From: Chloroflexota bacterium
GTDB lineage: Bacteria; Chloroflexota; Anaerolineae; UBA2200
Reading direction: 5' to 3'
Assembly: GCA_014360905.1 (NCBI GenBank)
Contig: JACIWW010000005.1
Span: 1 to 64,000 of the forward strand
Length of the DNA: 64,000 bases
Part shown: piece by piece, positions 42,486 through 50,518 of the stretch
Numbering within the stretch: the stretch's first letter is position 1
Layout of the letters: the number at the start of each line of letters is the position of its first letter
The notes under the pieces: model-generated
The model's database searches: none
What the model was told of the DNA's origin: nothing
What the model saw: only the letters and a program-made list of their open reading frames with translations
Position numbers and translations under genes: made by a program

Positions 42486-42907
42486 GATGTAGATTCTGTT
42501 TTCTGGTGTGTTCCTTGCTCCTCGGCCATATGCTGGTCGTATTCGGCGAGGAAGGCAGCCAGCATGTGTGCTGTTTCGCGCAGGTCGGCCATCCAGGCTG
42601 CCAAGTAGCGATCGCCAGCCTCGGTCAGATGATAGACGCGGCGTGCCGGACCTGCAGATGAAGTTGTATCCCAGGTCGAAACAACCATGCCCTGTCTTTC
42701 CAACCAGCGCAAGGTACGGTAAATGAGGCTGGCGTCAACCGGATTCCTTTCATCGAAGCCAAAAGGTTTGACCGCTTCAGCCAATTCGTACCCATGAGCA
42801 TCTCGCTTGTGCAGTAACAAGAGCAAACAAGGTTCTAAGAAGCGGCGAATTCGGCGTGGATAGGGTTCTCCCCACTCGGCGCCATGCCAGGGCCTTCCTC
42901 TGCGCAT
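42482..42907 (-). CDS. PadR family transcriptional regulator
   Basis: A winged-helix regulator: LEPCLLLLLHKRDAHGYELAEAV, then VDASLIYRTLRWLERQGMVV and GPARRVYHLTEAGDRYL, with a helical dimerisation tail. It is the first gene of the eight-gene run and presumably represses its own operon. The promoter lies at 42967-42995 and a short inverted repeat between promoter and gene may be its operator. The ligand is unknown. Confidence 0.92.
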   Translation of the reverse strand: MRRGRPWHGAEWGEPYPRRIRRFLEPCLLLLLHKRDAHGYELAEAVKPFGFDERNPVDASLIYRTLRWLERQGMVVSTWDTTSSAGPARRVYHLTEAGDRYLAAWMADLRETAHMLAAFLAEYDQHMAEEQGTHQKTESTS

Positions 42908-42933
42908 ATGCCAATCTCCTTTACTTTGTGCCT

Positions 42934-42950
42934 AGTCACATCTATTGACT
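42934..42950. promoter_or_regulatory. Candidate PadR operator (inverted repeat)
   Basis: AGTCA and TGACT form a perfect inverted repeat with a seven-base spacer. It lies downstream of the predicted transcript start and upstream of padR, where binding would block transcription. Confidence 0.3.
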
Positions 42951-42966
42951 TTTTGCAAGTAGAATT

Positions 42967-42995
42967 ACTATAGCGCAGGGACGTGGTTTTGTCAA
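42967..42995 (-). promoter_or_regulatory. Promoter of the PadR-Mrp-CooT-MBL operon
   Basis: On the minus strand TTGACA and TATAGT are 17 bases apart. The leader to the padR start is about 50 bases. Confidence 0.68.
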
Positions 42996-43116
42996 ACCTT
43001 ACACTTCCCACAAGAGAGGTCTATATTTCCCTATCCTCCGTTTTTCAACACACTCGCAATGGCACAAAACATAGCATACACAACGCACCATGAGCAAAAA
43101 CTCGGACAGCGCTAGT

Positions 43117-43144
43117 TTGACAGATGATAAAAGCTCTCTATGAT
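43117..43144 (+). promoter_or_regulatory. Promoter of the HAD hydrolase gene
   Basis: TTGACA and TATGAT are 16 bases apart; the predicted transcript start is about 43151. Confidence 0.6.
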
Positions 43145-43147
43145 GTA

Positions 43148-43168
43148 GTTGTATAAAGGGGATACAAC
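43148..43168. promoter_or_regulatory. Candidate operator, inverted repeat at the HAD transcript start
   Basis: GTTGTAT and ATACAAC form a perfect seven-base inverted repeat with a seven-base spacer, placed at the predicted transcription start. The position suggests repressor binding; the regulator is unknown. Confidence 0.35.
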
Positions 43169-43192
43169 GAAGTAAGGCATCCTGAGGAAAAG

Positions 43193-43813
43193 ATGGAACC
43201 GCAAGCCTTAAAAGGGATTATCTTTGACTTTGGTGGGGTGTTTACCAAGACACAGCAACGTAAGCGCATTCTACATCATTGCGAAGATCAGTTGGGATTG
43301 GCTAGAGGTACATTAGAGGAGCTGATCTTTGCAGGCGAACATTGGTTAGCGGTATCAACGGGCAAGATCTCGGCCGAGGAATACTGGCAATCTATCCGTG
43401 CTGCACTTGGCAGTACAGTTCCCACCGTGCTCGAACCTTTCCAATACAACCCATTTGCTCACGAAGAACTGAACAAGCGCATGGTGGCTCTGGCGCGGAG
43501 GTTGCACCGGCACTATGTGATTGCCTTGCTCAGCAATGCAACTCCCTATCTCGATGTGCTTCTGGATGAGTATGGATTGGGGGACATTTTCGATGTCGTA
43601 GTGAACTCGGCCCGAGTGGGTATGCGCAAACCAGATGCAGCGATCTATCTTTTGACCTTGGAGAGGATGGGGATTTCAGCGCCGCAATGCGCGTTTGTGG
43701 ATGATAAGGAGCGCAACACCGCAGTCGCCGAAGCATTGGGCATGAAGGCGTTCGTATTCCGTTCTGCGGCGCAGTTGGCACGAGAGTTGAGCAAGCTGGA
43801 ATGTGGCAGTTGA
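43193..43813 (+). CDS. HAD superfamily hydrolase (subfamily IA)
   Basis: The nucleophile motif is IIFDFGGVFTKT, motif II is LLSNATPYL, and motif III/IV are GMRKPDAAIYLLTLERMG and FVDDKERN. The helical cap lies between about residues 20 and 85. Length 206 is normal. GAGGAAAAG precedes the ATG. The substrate cannot be told; it is a phosphatase or dehalogenase-type enzyme. Confidence 0.88.
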   Translation: MEPQALKGIIFDFGGVFTKTQQRKRILHHCEDQLGLARGTLEELIFAGEHWLAVSTGKISAEEYWQSIRAALGSTVPTVLEPFQYNPFAHEELNKRMVALARRLHRHYVIALLSNATPYLDVLLDEYGLGDIFDVVVNSARVGMRKPDAAIYLLTLERMGISAPQCAFVDDKERNTAVAEALGMKAFVFRSAAQLARELSKLECGS

Positions 43814-43816
43814 ATT

Positions 43817-43845
43817 TTGACAATTATCCCACCATTCGCTATAAT
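43817..43845 (+). promoter_or_regulatory. Consensus promoter of tRNA-Gly and xth
   Basis: A perfect TTGACA and a perfect TATAAT are 17 bases apart. The predicted start is about five bases before the tRNA. Confidence 0.85.
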
Positions 43846-43856
43846 GAAGTGGCATT

Positions 43857-43929
43857 GCGGGTGTAGCTCAGATGGCAGAGCGTCTGCTTCCCAAGCAGAA
43901 TGTCGTGGGTTCGAATCCCATCACCCGCT
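43857..43929 (+). tRNA. tRNA-Gly (CCC)
   Basis: The acceptor GCGGGTG pairs with CACCCGC. The D arm contains GCTCAGATGGCAGAGC, the anticodon arm TCTGCTTCCCAAGCAGA presents CCC, and the T arm contains GGTTCGAATCC. CCA is not encoded. A T-rich stretch (TTTTATTTTT) follows, and the xth gene starts 22 bases later. Confidence 0.95.
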
Positions 43930-43951
43930 TTTATTTTTAGGAGGGGAGGGC

Positions 43952-44740
43952 GTGTCTCAAGAAATATTAAAAGTTGCCACTTTTAATGTGAATTCTGTGC
44001 GCAGTAGACTGGATTTGGTGCTTGGCTGGTTGCAGAGGGAAAGCCCTGATGCGCTCTGTATGCAGGAGACCAAAGTGCAGGATGCTGAGTTTCCAGCGGA
44101 GGCTTTCCGGGGCATGGGTTACTATGTGATCTTTCGCGGCCAAAAGGGCTATGCAGGTGTCGCCATTGCCAGCAAGCACGAACCTCTAGAGGTGGCGTAT
44201 GGCCTGGATGATGGCAAGGAACCCGATGAGGCGCGGTTGATCCGGGCGGTTATCCGTGGCATCCCCATCGTGAACACATATGTTCCACAAGGACAGTCCG
44301 AGGATTCGCCACAGTTCCAGTACAAGCTGGAATGGCTAGCGCGGCTACGCGACTGGTTTGATCGTCACTACTCACCGCAAGAGCCACTCGTGTGGGTGGG
44401 TGATTTTAACGTTGCTCCTGAGCCAATTGATGTCCATGATCCCAAAGGGCTGGCCAGACATGTGGACTTTCATCCAGAAGCGCGGGCAGCATTGCAGCGG
44501 GTCAAAGAGTGGGGTTTTGTGGATGTCTTCCGCTTGCACCATCCTGAGCCAGGGCAGTATACCTTCTGGGACTATCGCGTGCGCGGCGCCTTAGAGCGGA
44601 ACATCGGCTGGCGCGTGGACCACATCTGGGCTACAAAACCGCTGGCGGACAAGTCCATCCGCGCCTGGATTGATGTCGAAGCACGACGGGCAGAGCGACC
44701 ATCGGACCATACATTCCTAGTGGCTGAGTTTGCACTGTGA
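43952..44740 (+). CDS. xth: Exodeoxyribonuclease III
   Basis: An EEP-fold AP endonuclease and 3' exonuclease for base-excision repair. Motifs are [20 protein letters not shown] (metal-binding Glu), [15 protein letters not shown] (Asp/Asn) and the terminal [10 protein letters not shown] (Asp-His). The start is GTG 43952 with GGAGGGGAGGG directly upstream; the frame is open further upstream but that part covers the tRNA. Length 262 is usual. Its mRNA probably starts at the tRNA-Gly promoter. Confidence 0.94.
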   Translation: MSQEILKVATFNVNSVRSRLDLVLGWLQRESPDALCMQETKVQDAEFPAEAFRGMGYYVIFRGQKGYAGVAIASKHEPLEVAYGLDDGKEPDEARLIRAVIRGIPIVNTYVPQGQSEDSPQFQYKLEWLARLRDWFDRHYSPQEPLVWVGDFNVAPEPIDVHDPKGLARHVDFHPEARAALQRVKEWGFVDVFRLHHPEPGQYTFWDYRVRGALERNIGWRVDHIWATKPLADKSIRAWIDVEARRAERPSDHTFLVAEFAL

Positions 44741-44858
44741 AAGTACACATTCTTGACTTCGCCAGATTCAACGCAGAGTGCGTGGAGAACACAAATGCTT
44801 TGTATGAAATCAATAGCCTCTGCGATCACAGTAGAGTTTCGGCAGAATTAGGGGGAAA

Positions 44859-45956
44859 ATGATGACTAAGCCAAAAGTAGCCGTTTTACGTACCACGCCG
44901 CAGGCGGTATTGCAGGATTACCAGCGCCTATGTGAACTGGCAGGCCTGAAAGAGGCATTGGACTCGGCAGCAACCACAATCCTCAAGGACAATATTAGTT
45001 GGCATTTGCTATACCCAGGTTCGAACACGACTCCTTGGCAATTGGAGGGCACCATCCTGGCACTACGCGAGGCTGGTTTTGATGACCTGGTGTGCGTGCA
45101 CAACAAAACGGTTGTGACGATCGCCGACCTGGGGGATCGATACAATAAATTTGGGCCGGTGCTGTCCAAGTATGGAATCCCCAAGAAGTACAATTTCAAG
45201 CCAGAGGACATGTCCTGGATTGAGTACAAGCCCAGGGCAAAGATGCTTGTTCTGGATAAGGTCTATCCACAGGGTATCTATATCCCGGATTTCTTTATGG
45301 GCAAGAACATTGTCCACTTGCCGACGGTCAAGACTCACTCCTACACGGTTACCACTGGGGCAATGAAGAATGCCTTTGGCGGGTTGCTGAACGTAAACCG
45401 CCATTACACCCATACCTGGATTCACGACACTCTGGTAGATCTATTGGCCATTCAGAAGGAAATCCACACGGGCATCTTTGCGATTATGGACGGCACGACG
45501 GCGGGAAGTGGAGCTGGACCACGCACATTGATACCCTATCAGAAGGACGTGATATTGGCTTCAGCCGACCAAGTGGCGATTGATGCGGTGGCTGCAGCGA
45601 TGATGGGATTCGAACCACTGCGGATACCGTACATTGCTCGTGCTACAGAGTTTGGTTTGGGCCAGGGCGACCCTCGTGAGATCGAGGTTGTGGGCATGCC
45701 CGAAGTAGCGAACGAGCGATGGGGTTTCAAGGTAGGAGTGAATCTGGGCACCGGCACCGGCTTGTTGCTATGGCGTACTCCGCTCAGGGTCTTCCAGAAA
45801 TTGCTCTTCCAGACGCCCGTGGTCAATATTTTCATCTTTGCCAGCGAGTACTACCACGATCATTTCTGGTATCCGCTTAAGGGGCGCAAAGTGGTGGAGC
45901 GCTGGCTGAATGAAAGCCCATGGGGGAGGCTGTTTCAGGAGTATCCGGCGGGATAA
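44859..45956 (+). CDS. DUF362 domain protein
   Basis: A 365-residue protein of the DUF362 family. Motifs include NIVHLPTVKTHSYTVTTGAM followed by KNAFGGLLNVNRH, and IMDGTTAGSGAGPRTLIP with QVAIDAVAAAMMGFEP. There is no ferredoxin-type CX2CX2CX3C motif, unlike many clostridial members. No signal is seen. AGGGGG precedes the paired ATG codons at 44859 and 44862. Function is unknown in the family. Confidence 0.9.
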   Translation: MMTKPKVAVLRTTPQAVLQDYQRLCELAGLKEALDSAATTILKDNISWHLLYPGSNTTPWQLEGTILALREAGFDDLVCVHNKTVVTIADLGDRYNKFGPVLSKYGIPKKYNFKPEDMSWIEYKPRAKMLVLDKVYPQGIYIPDFFMGKNIVHLPTVKTHSYTVTTGAMKNAFGGLLNVNRHYTHTWIHDTLVDLLAIQKEIHTGIFAIMDGTTAGSGAGPRTLIPYQKDVILASADQVAIDAVAAAMMGFEPLRIPYIARATEFGLGQGDPREIEVVGMPEVANERWGFKVGVNLGTGTGLLLWRTPLRVFQKLLFQTPVVNIFIFASEYYHDHFWYPLKGRKVVERWLNESPWGRLFQEYPAG

Positions 45957-46005
45957 CGCGATACGAAACGTAAAGCGTAAAAACGCAAAATGTAAAAATC
46001 CTTCA

Positions 46006-46674
46006 TTAGCCTTCTCGTTCGCCGAACAGCAATGTGCCAATGCGTACCATGTTGGCTCCCTCCTCAATGGCCACGAGGTAGCTATTGCTCATGCCCATCG
46101 AGAGGTAACGCATCTCCACATTGGGGATGTGAGCTACTTTCAAGCGTTCGAATATTTCCCTGGTAATGCGAAAGTAGGGGCGGGCGTCTTCTGGGTTGCC
46201 GAAGCGAGGGCCCATGGTCATTAGGCCCTGCAAGCGAATGTGCGGCAGTGTGCTCAATTGCCACGCCAATTGCTCCACTTCTTCCGGCAGCACGCCGGTC
46301 TTGGTGGCCTCGTGCCCGCTGTTGACCTCAATCAGAACGGGCATCACCTTACCGATGGCCGCGCAGCGTTTCTCCATCTCCTGTGCCAGCCGCCATGAAT
46401 CCACTGTCTCCACCATGTCGAACAATTGCATTGCGCTTTTCACTTTGTTTGTCTGCAAATGCCCGATCATGTGCCAGTGCACCGGCTCGGGAATAAGTGG
46501 GATCATCTGCGCTGCTTCCTGCACGTAGTTATGGCCCACGTGGCAGACCCCTGCACGTATGGCAGCGCGCACTTCCTCCGCACTGCGCGATTTGGCTGCA
46601 GCGACCAGAATGACACCAGTTGGTAACGTCTCCAGGATACGCTTCACTGCATGCGCAATCGCTTTTTCATCCAT
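46006..46674 (-). CDS. PLP homeostasis protein, YggS family
   Basis: A TIM-barrel PLP-binding protein that keeps vitamin B6 balance. The PLP lysine is in VAAAKSRSAEEV. Other family blocks are HWHMIGHLQTNKVK, VLIEVNSGHEATKTGV and EMRYLSMGMSNSYLVAIEEG. The usual GENY reads GHNYVQEA. It begins three bases after the topoisomerase gene on the same strand, so the two are co-transcribed. Length 222 is normal. Confidence 0.93.
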   Translation of the reverse strand: MDEKAIAHAVKRILETLPTGVILVAAAKSRSAEEVRAAIRAGVCHVGHNYVQEAAQMIPLIPEPVHWHMIGHLQTNKVKSAMQLFDMVETVDSWRLAQEMEKRCAAIGKVMPVLIEVNSGHEATKTGVLPEEVEQLAWQLSTLPHIRLQGLMTMGPRFGNPEDARPYFRITREIFERLKVAHIPNVEMRYLSMGMSNSYLVAIEEGANMVRIGTLLFGEREG

Positions 46675-46677
46675 GGG

Positions 46678-48525
46678 TTATGCCCTCCGAATCCCATCAG
46701 GCGTGGAGTGCTGTTCCTCGTCCATCTTCTGAAGTGGCTGATCCTCCTGGGCTGTCTCATCTGCGTGCTGGACCCAGGAGAATTTGCGCTGCAGGTTTTT
46801 GGGATAGTACTTATGCAGCACATCGTACTCGACATGCCGTCCCCAGTGGTACAGGACTCGTGGGTCAATGTAGGACTTTAAGCTGGTAGTCAGGTTCCAA
46901 TCGCGTTTCTCTCTAGCCACACGTGATTCTGCTCTCACTTTGCCCAGCGCGTGGGCGGCCTTTTGCAGCCTTTCTTGAGCGATGGCTAATTTGTATTCGG
47001 CGCGTTCCAGTTTCTTCTGATAGGAGATTTGGATCTTTTCCCGCTGCTTGGGGGTCGAGCACGCGGCGAGTTTCGTGCGGGATTCCCGAAGCAATGCACT
47101 CCGTGCCTCTTGGTATTGCTGAACCTTGGCACGGCACCCTTCCACTCGCTGCTGCGCTTTGCGCTCCCGTGCGGCAAACTTTTCTCGGCGAGCAGTCCAA
47201 TTGGCAGCCACTTTTTTAGTATGATTGCAGAATATAGCTGCCTGTACATTGGCCATGCTTATTGCCTGCCATTTTTCGTACTCGGGATCCGATGCCTGGA
47301 TATCGGCTTTGGCTAGGTTTTCCTGCACCAATTGTGTGGCGTGGTGCGTGCGGAATACCTTAGCTGTCAACCCGGGCAACAATTCGGAAAGAAAAGCATT
47401 GACATCTTGGCTGTCAATATCGGGGAAAATTTGCGGTTTGTCGCGGGTAGGATGCCGCTTGCCATTCTTGCGCGCATTGTTACTCGGTGGTCGGGCATTT
47501 TGGATCAATTCTTGCAAGTTACAGTATACTGCCTCTGGCAGTGTTACTTTCTTGTGCCAGCGCACGGAATCCTTACCTAGGAAGTGGAACTCGGCTATTC
47601 CATCGGCGTGCAGTGTGACATGCTCAGGGCGCAAGGTGGTTGCGCCAACAGTATCTGCTTCATCGGGGTCCTTTTCATCGCCCACGCGCAGTCCCAGCAC
47701 ATCAATCAGATAGCAAGCAGTGGCGATCATCCTGCGCTTGGGGTCAGGGCTGGACAATGCAGCTTGGATCCCTGCACGCACCTGCTCCAATTGCGCGTGC
47801 AATAGAATCGCTTGATCGAACTTTTCTGCCTCGCGAGCTTGCCGGATGGAAGCAGTATCGCCCAACCAGATGTACTTCATCTTGTCGGATAGCTTGTCCT
47901 TCCAGCGCGCCACCCATAGGCCATCGGGCTGCCAGATGATGTCTTGCCATTCGCCAGGCGGCCTGGGCGCATCCGGGCTGAGGTTCAGGGTAATGTCGCG
48001 CTGTTGTGGACCTTCTTTCCAGCGCCCACGCAGAGGATGCTTGCCTCGTCCCATGAAAATACCACTGGGCTCGACCATGTAGGTGCCCAGTTCGGTGCGT
48101 TCGCCATTGACAATGGCATAGCCATATTGCTCCTTGAGCGCTTCGCGCTGTGCCTTGCGTGCTGCGGCCTGTGCTTTGCGCTCCTCCTTGCTCAGCCTAG
48201 CCTTGGCCTCGCGTTCAGCCTCTACCAACTGGATAGCCGGCCCAAAATCCACCTCATCGAGGGAAAGTGGTGGTTCCATGCCCAATGCGGCGCTGAAATC
48301 CTGCAGGAAATTGCGCACAAAGACACTATCCTCCACATAAGGCGTGCCTTGTTTTCTGGCCCAGGCCAGGGCCATTTCCTCCTGTTTGGGTGTAAGCTGA
48401 ATTGGCTCGCCACGCACCATTAGCACCAGACCACGTGGCTCTGGTGCAGGCGGCACAAGTACGCCATTGTGGATCAACTGGGTTAGCCAGGTTGTTTCAC
48501 TGTTGGGTTTGCTTTTAGATGCCAT
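46678..48525 (-). CDS. Eukaryote-type DNA topoisomerase IB
   Basis: A type IB topoisomerase that relaxes DNA through a 3'-phosphotyrosine. It matches the long eukaryotic enzyme, not only the short poxvirus-like bacterial form. It has the N-terminal cap segment EPSGIFMGRGKHPLRGRWK, and the catalytic core IDVLGLRVGDEKDPDEADTV (Arg280), FHFLGKDSVRWHKK (Lys318), TAKVFRTHHAT (Arg392) and AIFCNHTKK (His435). A coiled-coil linker of about 95 residues (about 440-540) follows, then TTSLKSYIDPRVLYHW with Tyr552. All five catalytic residues are in place. The start is ATG 48525; 13 extra upstream residues cover the -10 box. It is followed by yggS. Confidence 0.9.
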   Translation of the reverse strand: MASKSKPNSETTWLTQLIHNGVLVPPAPEPRGLVLMVRGEPIQLTPKQEEMALAWARKQGTPYVEDSVFVRNFLQDFSAALGMEPPLSLDEVDFGPAIQLVEAEREAKARLSKEERKAQAAARKAQREALKEQYGYAIVNGERTELGTYMVEPSGIFMGRGKHPLRGRWKEGPQQRDITLNLSPDAPRPPGEWQDIIWQPDGLWVARWKDKLSDKMKYIWLGDTASIRQAREAEKFDQAILLHAQLEQVRAGIQAALSSPDPKRRMIATACYLIDVLGLRVGDEKDPDEADTVGATTLRPEHVTLHADGIAEFHFLGKDSVRWHKKVTLPEAVYCNLQELIQNARPPSNNARKNGKRHPTRDKPQIFPDIDSQDVNAFLSELLPGLTAKVFRTHHATQLVQENLAKADIQASDPEYEKWQAISMANVQAAIFCNHTKKVAANWTARREKFAARERKAQQRVEGCRAKVQQYQEARSALLRESRTKLAACSTPKQREKIQISYQKKLERAEYKLAIAQERLQKAAHALGKVRAESRVAREKRDWNLTTSLKSYIDPRVLYHWGRHVEYDVLHKYYPKNLQRKFSWVQHADETAQEDQPLQKMDEEQHSTPDGIRRA

Positions 48526-48535
48526 ACAAAATGAA

Positions 48536-48564
48536 ATTATAACGATAGATTTAGACAAACCCAA
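48536..48564 (-). promoter_or_regulatory. Promoter of topoisomerase IB, leaderless type
   Basis: On the minus strand TTGGGT and a perfect TATAAT are 17 bases apart. The -10 box ends ten bases before ATG 48525 and there is no ribosome site, so the transcript should begin within a few bases of the start codon. Confidence 0.62.
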
Positions 48565-48701
48565 AATATGTGGTTGGAATACGTATCATACGCAGCATGC
48601 AGGGTGACTGTATGTATCTATGGAGGACTGAGGAGGGGAAGCCTCAATGAATAAGACATGAATCAACGAATGCTATTGCAGCCAGAGGCATTGCGATTCG
48701 G

Positions 48702-49127
48702 TTATTCTTCAGATTCTTTTCCCGTTTCGGTACCTGTCCCTGTAGGAGCCTCGAGCAAAAATGGTTCCTGCTCTTCCCCGACCAAGAGGCTTTTTCCGCG
48801 GAACATTCCCCCTTCGTCAATCAACAAGGAGGTAACTTTGATATCTCCCCAAACACGACCAGAAGGCAGGATCTCGAGTCGGCCAGATGCAGTGATATTT
48901 CCCTTGACCGCACCCCATACCTGGACATTGCTGGCAACGATGTCAGCACTAACTTTTGCCTTTTCACCAATGATCACATTGCCGGTCGTTTCTACAGAGC
49001 CATCGAAATGGCCATCAATCCGCACATTTCCTTCCGCTTTCAAGTGTCCCTGGAAACTGGCAGTTGGCCCCACAATGTTCTCGATCTTGCCAGTAAAGGG
49101 GACAAAAGTGCGTTCCTTCCTGAACAC
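48702..49127 (-). CDS. Bactofilin
   Basis: A polymerising cytoskeletal beta-helix protein. The repeated pattern is visible in ASFQGHLKAEGNVRIDGHFD, GNVIIGEKAKVSADIVASNV and GAVKGNITASGRLEILPSGR. The N-terminal tail (MFRKERTFVPFTGKIEN) is short and the C-terminus is Glu/Thr-rich. GTG start. It lies 19 bases after the M23 peptidase gene; bactofilins often position such wall enzymes. Confidence 0.93.
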   Translation of the reverse strand: MFRKERTFVPFTGKIENIVGPTASFQGHLKAEGNVRIDGHFDGSVETTGNVIIGEKAKVSADIVASNVQVWGAVKGNITASGRLEILPSGRVWGDIKVTSLLIDEGGMFRGKSLLVGEEQEPFLLEAPTGTGTETGKESEE

Positions 49128-49146
49128 TGCTTTTTCTATCTCCTTG

Positions 49147-50229
49147 CTACTTTGTTATCACATATGGGATGTCTGTATCGAGGTACTTCAAAGGATCAAC
49201 AGGCACATCATTCAGGCGAATCTCATAGTGCAAGTGAGGACCTGTAGAACGGCCAGAACTGCCTGAGAGGGCAATGACATCGCCAGCTTTAACTTCATCC
49301 CCTTTCTTCACCAGCAGTTTGGAGTTATGGCCATAGATAGTGGTAAAGCCCATGTCATGCTCTATCTCAACTATCCAGCCGTAGCCTGCCTGCCAACCGG
49401 CTTTGGTCACTACCCCATCCTTGGTGGCGAAGACCTGGCTTCCGTACCAAATCGGGATGTCAATACCATTATGGAATTCTAGCGTTCCATATAAAGTGCG
49501 GTATCCGAACTTCGAACTAATGCGGCGAACTGCTGTTGGCCAGAGGTGTGGAGCTGCTGCCAGAAGTCGCAATTGTCGTTCTAGTTCCGCAGGGTCGCTG
49601 CGTTTTTCGGGCTCAATTTTTTCCATACGCTCAAGCACCTGCTCTCGCAAGTACAGCAGTTCGCGGAAGGTGCTAGGCAAGGTAAATTGCATGCCAATTA
49701 TATCCTGGCTCTTTTCCATAGCCAGGGCCATGCTGCGTTCGGACAATTCACGGGTAAGGAGGCCCCCCATACCTTCGGAGTCAATGGAAGCGAGGTGTTT
49801 CTCGTAGGCAGGGTTTTTGCATGACGAGTCAAAATAGGCTGCCAGAGTCGCAATAGGGGTAGTGGTTGATGCTGGCAGACCGATTAGCTCGCGAATCTCA
49901 TTGCTCAAAGCGCTAATGCTTGCCAGTTCTATCTGAAACTCTTCAACCTGCTGAGACAGAGTGCGGACTTCTTCTTGCTGGACGAGGATCGTGTTGCGCA
50001 TTTCGCGCTCGCGTGCCAATTGAAGCCATCTGTCCTGCTGTAATTCGCGGATTTCGTGGCTAAGGCGATAGGAGTGCACCACTAAAATACCTATACCAAG
50101 GAGCAGGGCTAGGCTTAGCACGCCCACTAATGGCAACAACCAGGTAGGCACAGAGAAACTGACAGGGGCCTGCTCGGAATGAGGCACCACAATCAACGTC
50201 AGCGGCTGTCTTCCTTTTTTTCGGGGCAC
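49147..50229 (-). CDS. M23 (LytM) family peptidoglycan peptidase
   Basis: A membrane helix (residues about 25-50, LLPLVGVLSLALLLGIGILV) is followed by a coiled coil (about 55-110). The C-terminal LytM domain carries HNGIDIP (HXXXD) and GPHLHYEIRL (HXH), the zinc ligands. No ligand is missing, so it should be an active endopeptidase rather than a regulator. The start is GTG 50229 with GGAGG about ten bases upstream. It precedes bactofilin, suggesting a shape or curvature module. A TATAAT at about 50251-50256 may serve, but its -35 is poor. Confidence 0.9.
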   Translation of the reverse strand: MPRKKGRQPLTLIVVPHSEQAPVSFSVPTWLLPLVGVLSLALLLGIGILVVHSYRLSHEIRELQQDRWLQLAREREMRNTILVQQEEVRTLSQQVEEFQIELASISALSNEIRELIGLPASTTTPIATLAAYFDSSCKNPAYEKHLASIDSEGMGGLLTRELSERSMALAMEKSQDIIGMQFTLPSTFRELLYLREQVLERMEKIEPEKRSDPAELERQLRLLAAAPHLWPTAVRRISSKFGYRTLYGTLEFHNGIDIPIWYGSQVFATKDGVVTKAGWQAGYGWIVEIEHDMGFTTIYGHNSKLLVKKGDEVKAGDVIALSGSSGRSTGPHLHYEIRLNDVPVDPLKYLDTDIPYVITK

Positions 50230-50483
50230 TCTACTGAATCCTCCGGATTATAGTTTGCCTTGCTAGTAACGATTGATTGAGCACCCGGAATTGCACGCTT
50301 CAATAGTTTATCTCAATATTCATCAGATAATAGCGGATTAGGCACCGTATCAACCGAAAGGTTGAGTGCACGACCAATGAAATGTTCGCAACGAGATATG
50401 ATATGTATGAAGAGCAGTAGTCCGCCAATCCCCCGCTCTGTGCTCTTCAAATAACATGCGCTATATTACTCAAATTGAGCCAT

Positions 50484-50512
50484 TTGGTCAAATTGAAAAG
50501 AATGGCTATATT
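50484..50512 (+). promoter_or_regulatory. Promoter of rdgB-rfaE2, leaderless type
   Basis: TTGGTC and TATATT are 17 bases apart. The -10 box ends six bases before ATG 50519, where the RdgB family sequence begins, and no ribosome site lies in between. Confidence 0.58.
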
Positions 50513-50518
50513 AGTACC

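Noticed and set aside
45957-46005. Terminator between the DUF362 gene and yggS
   Set aside because: Only a four-base stem (GCGT/ACGC) in an A-rich stretch; too weak to call.
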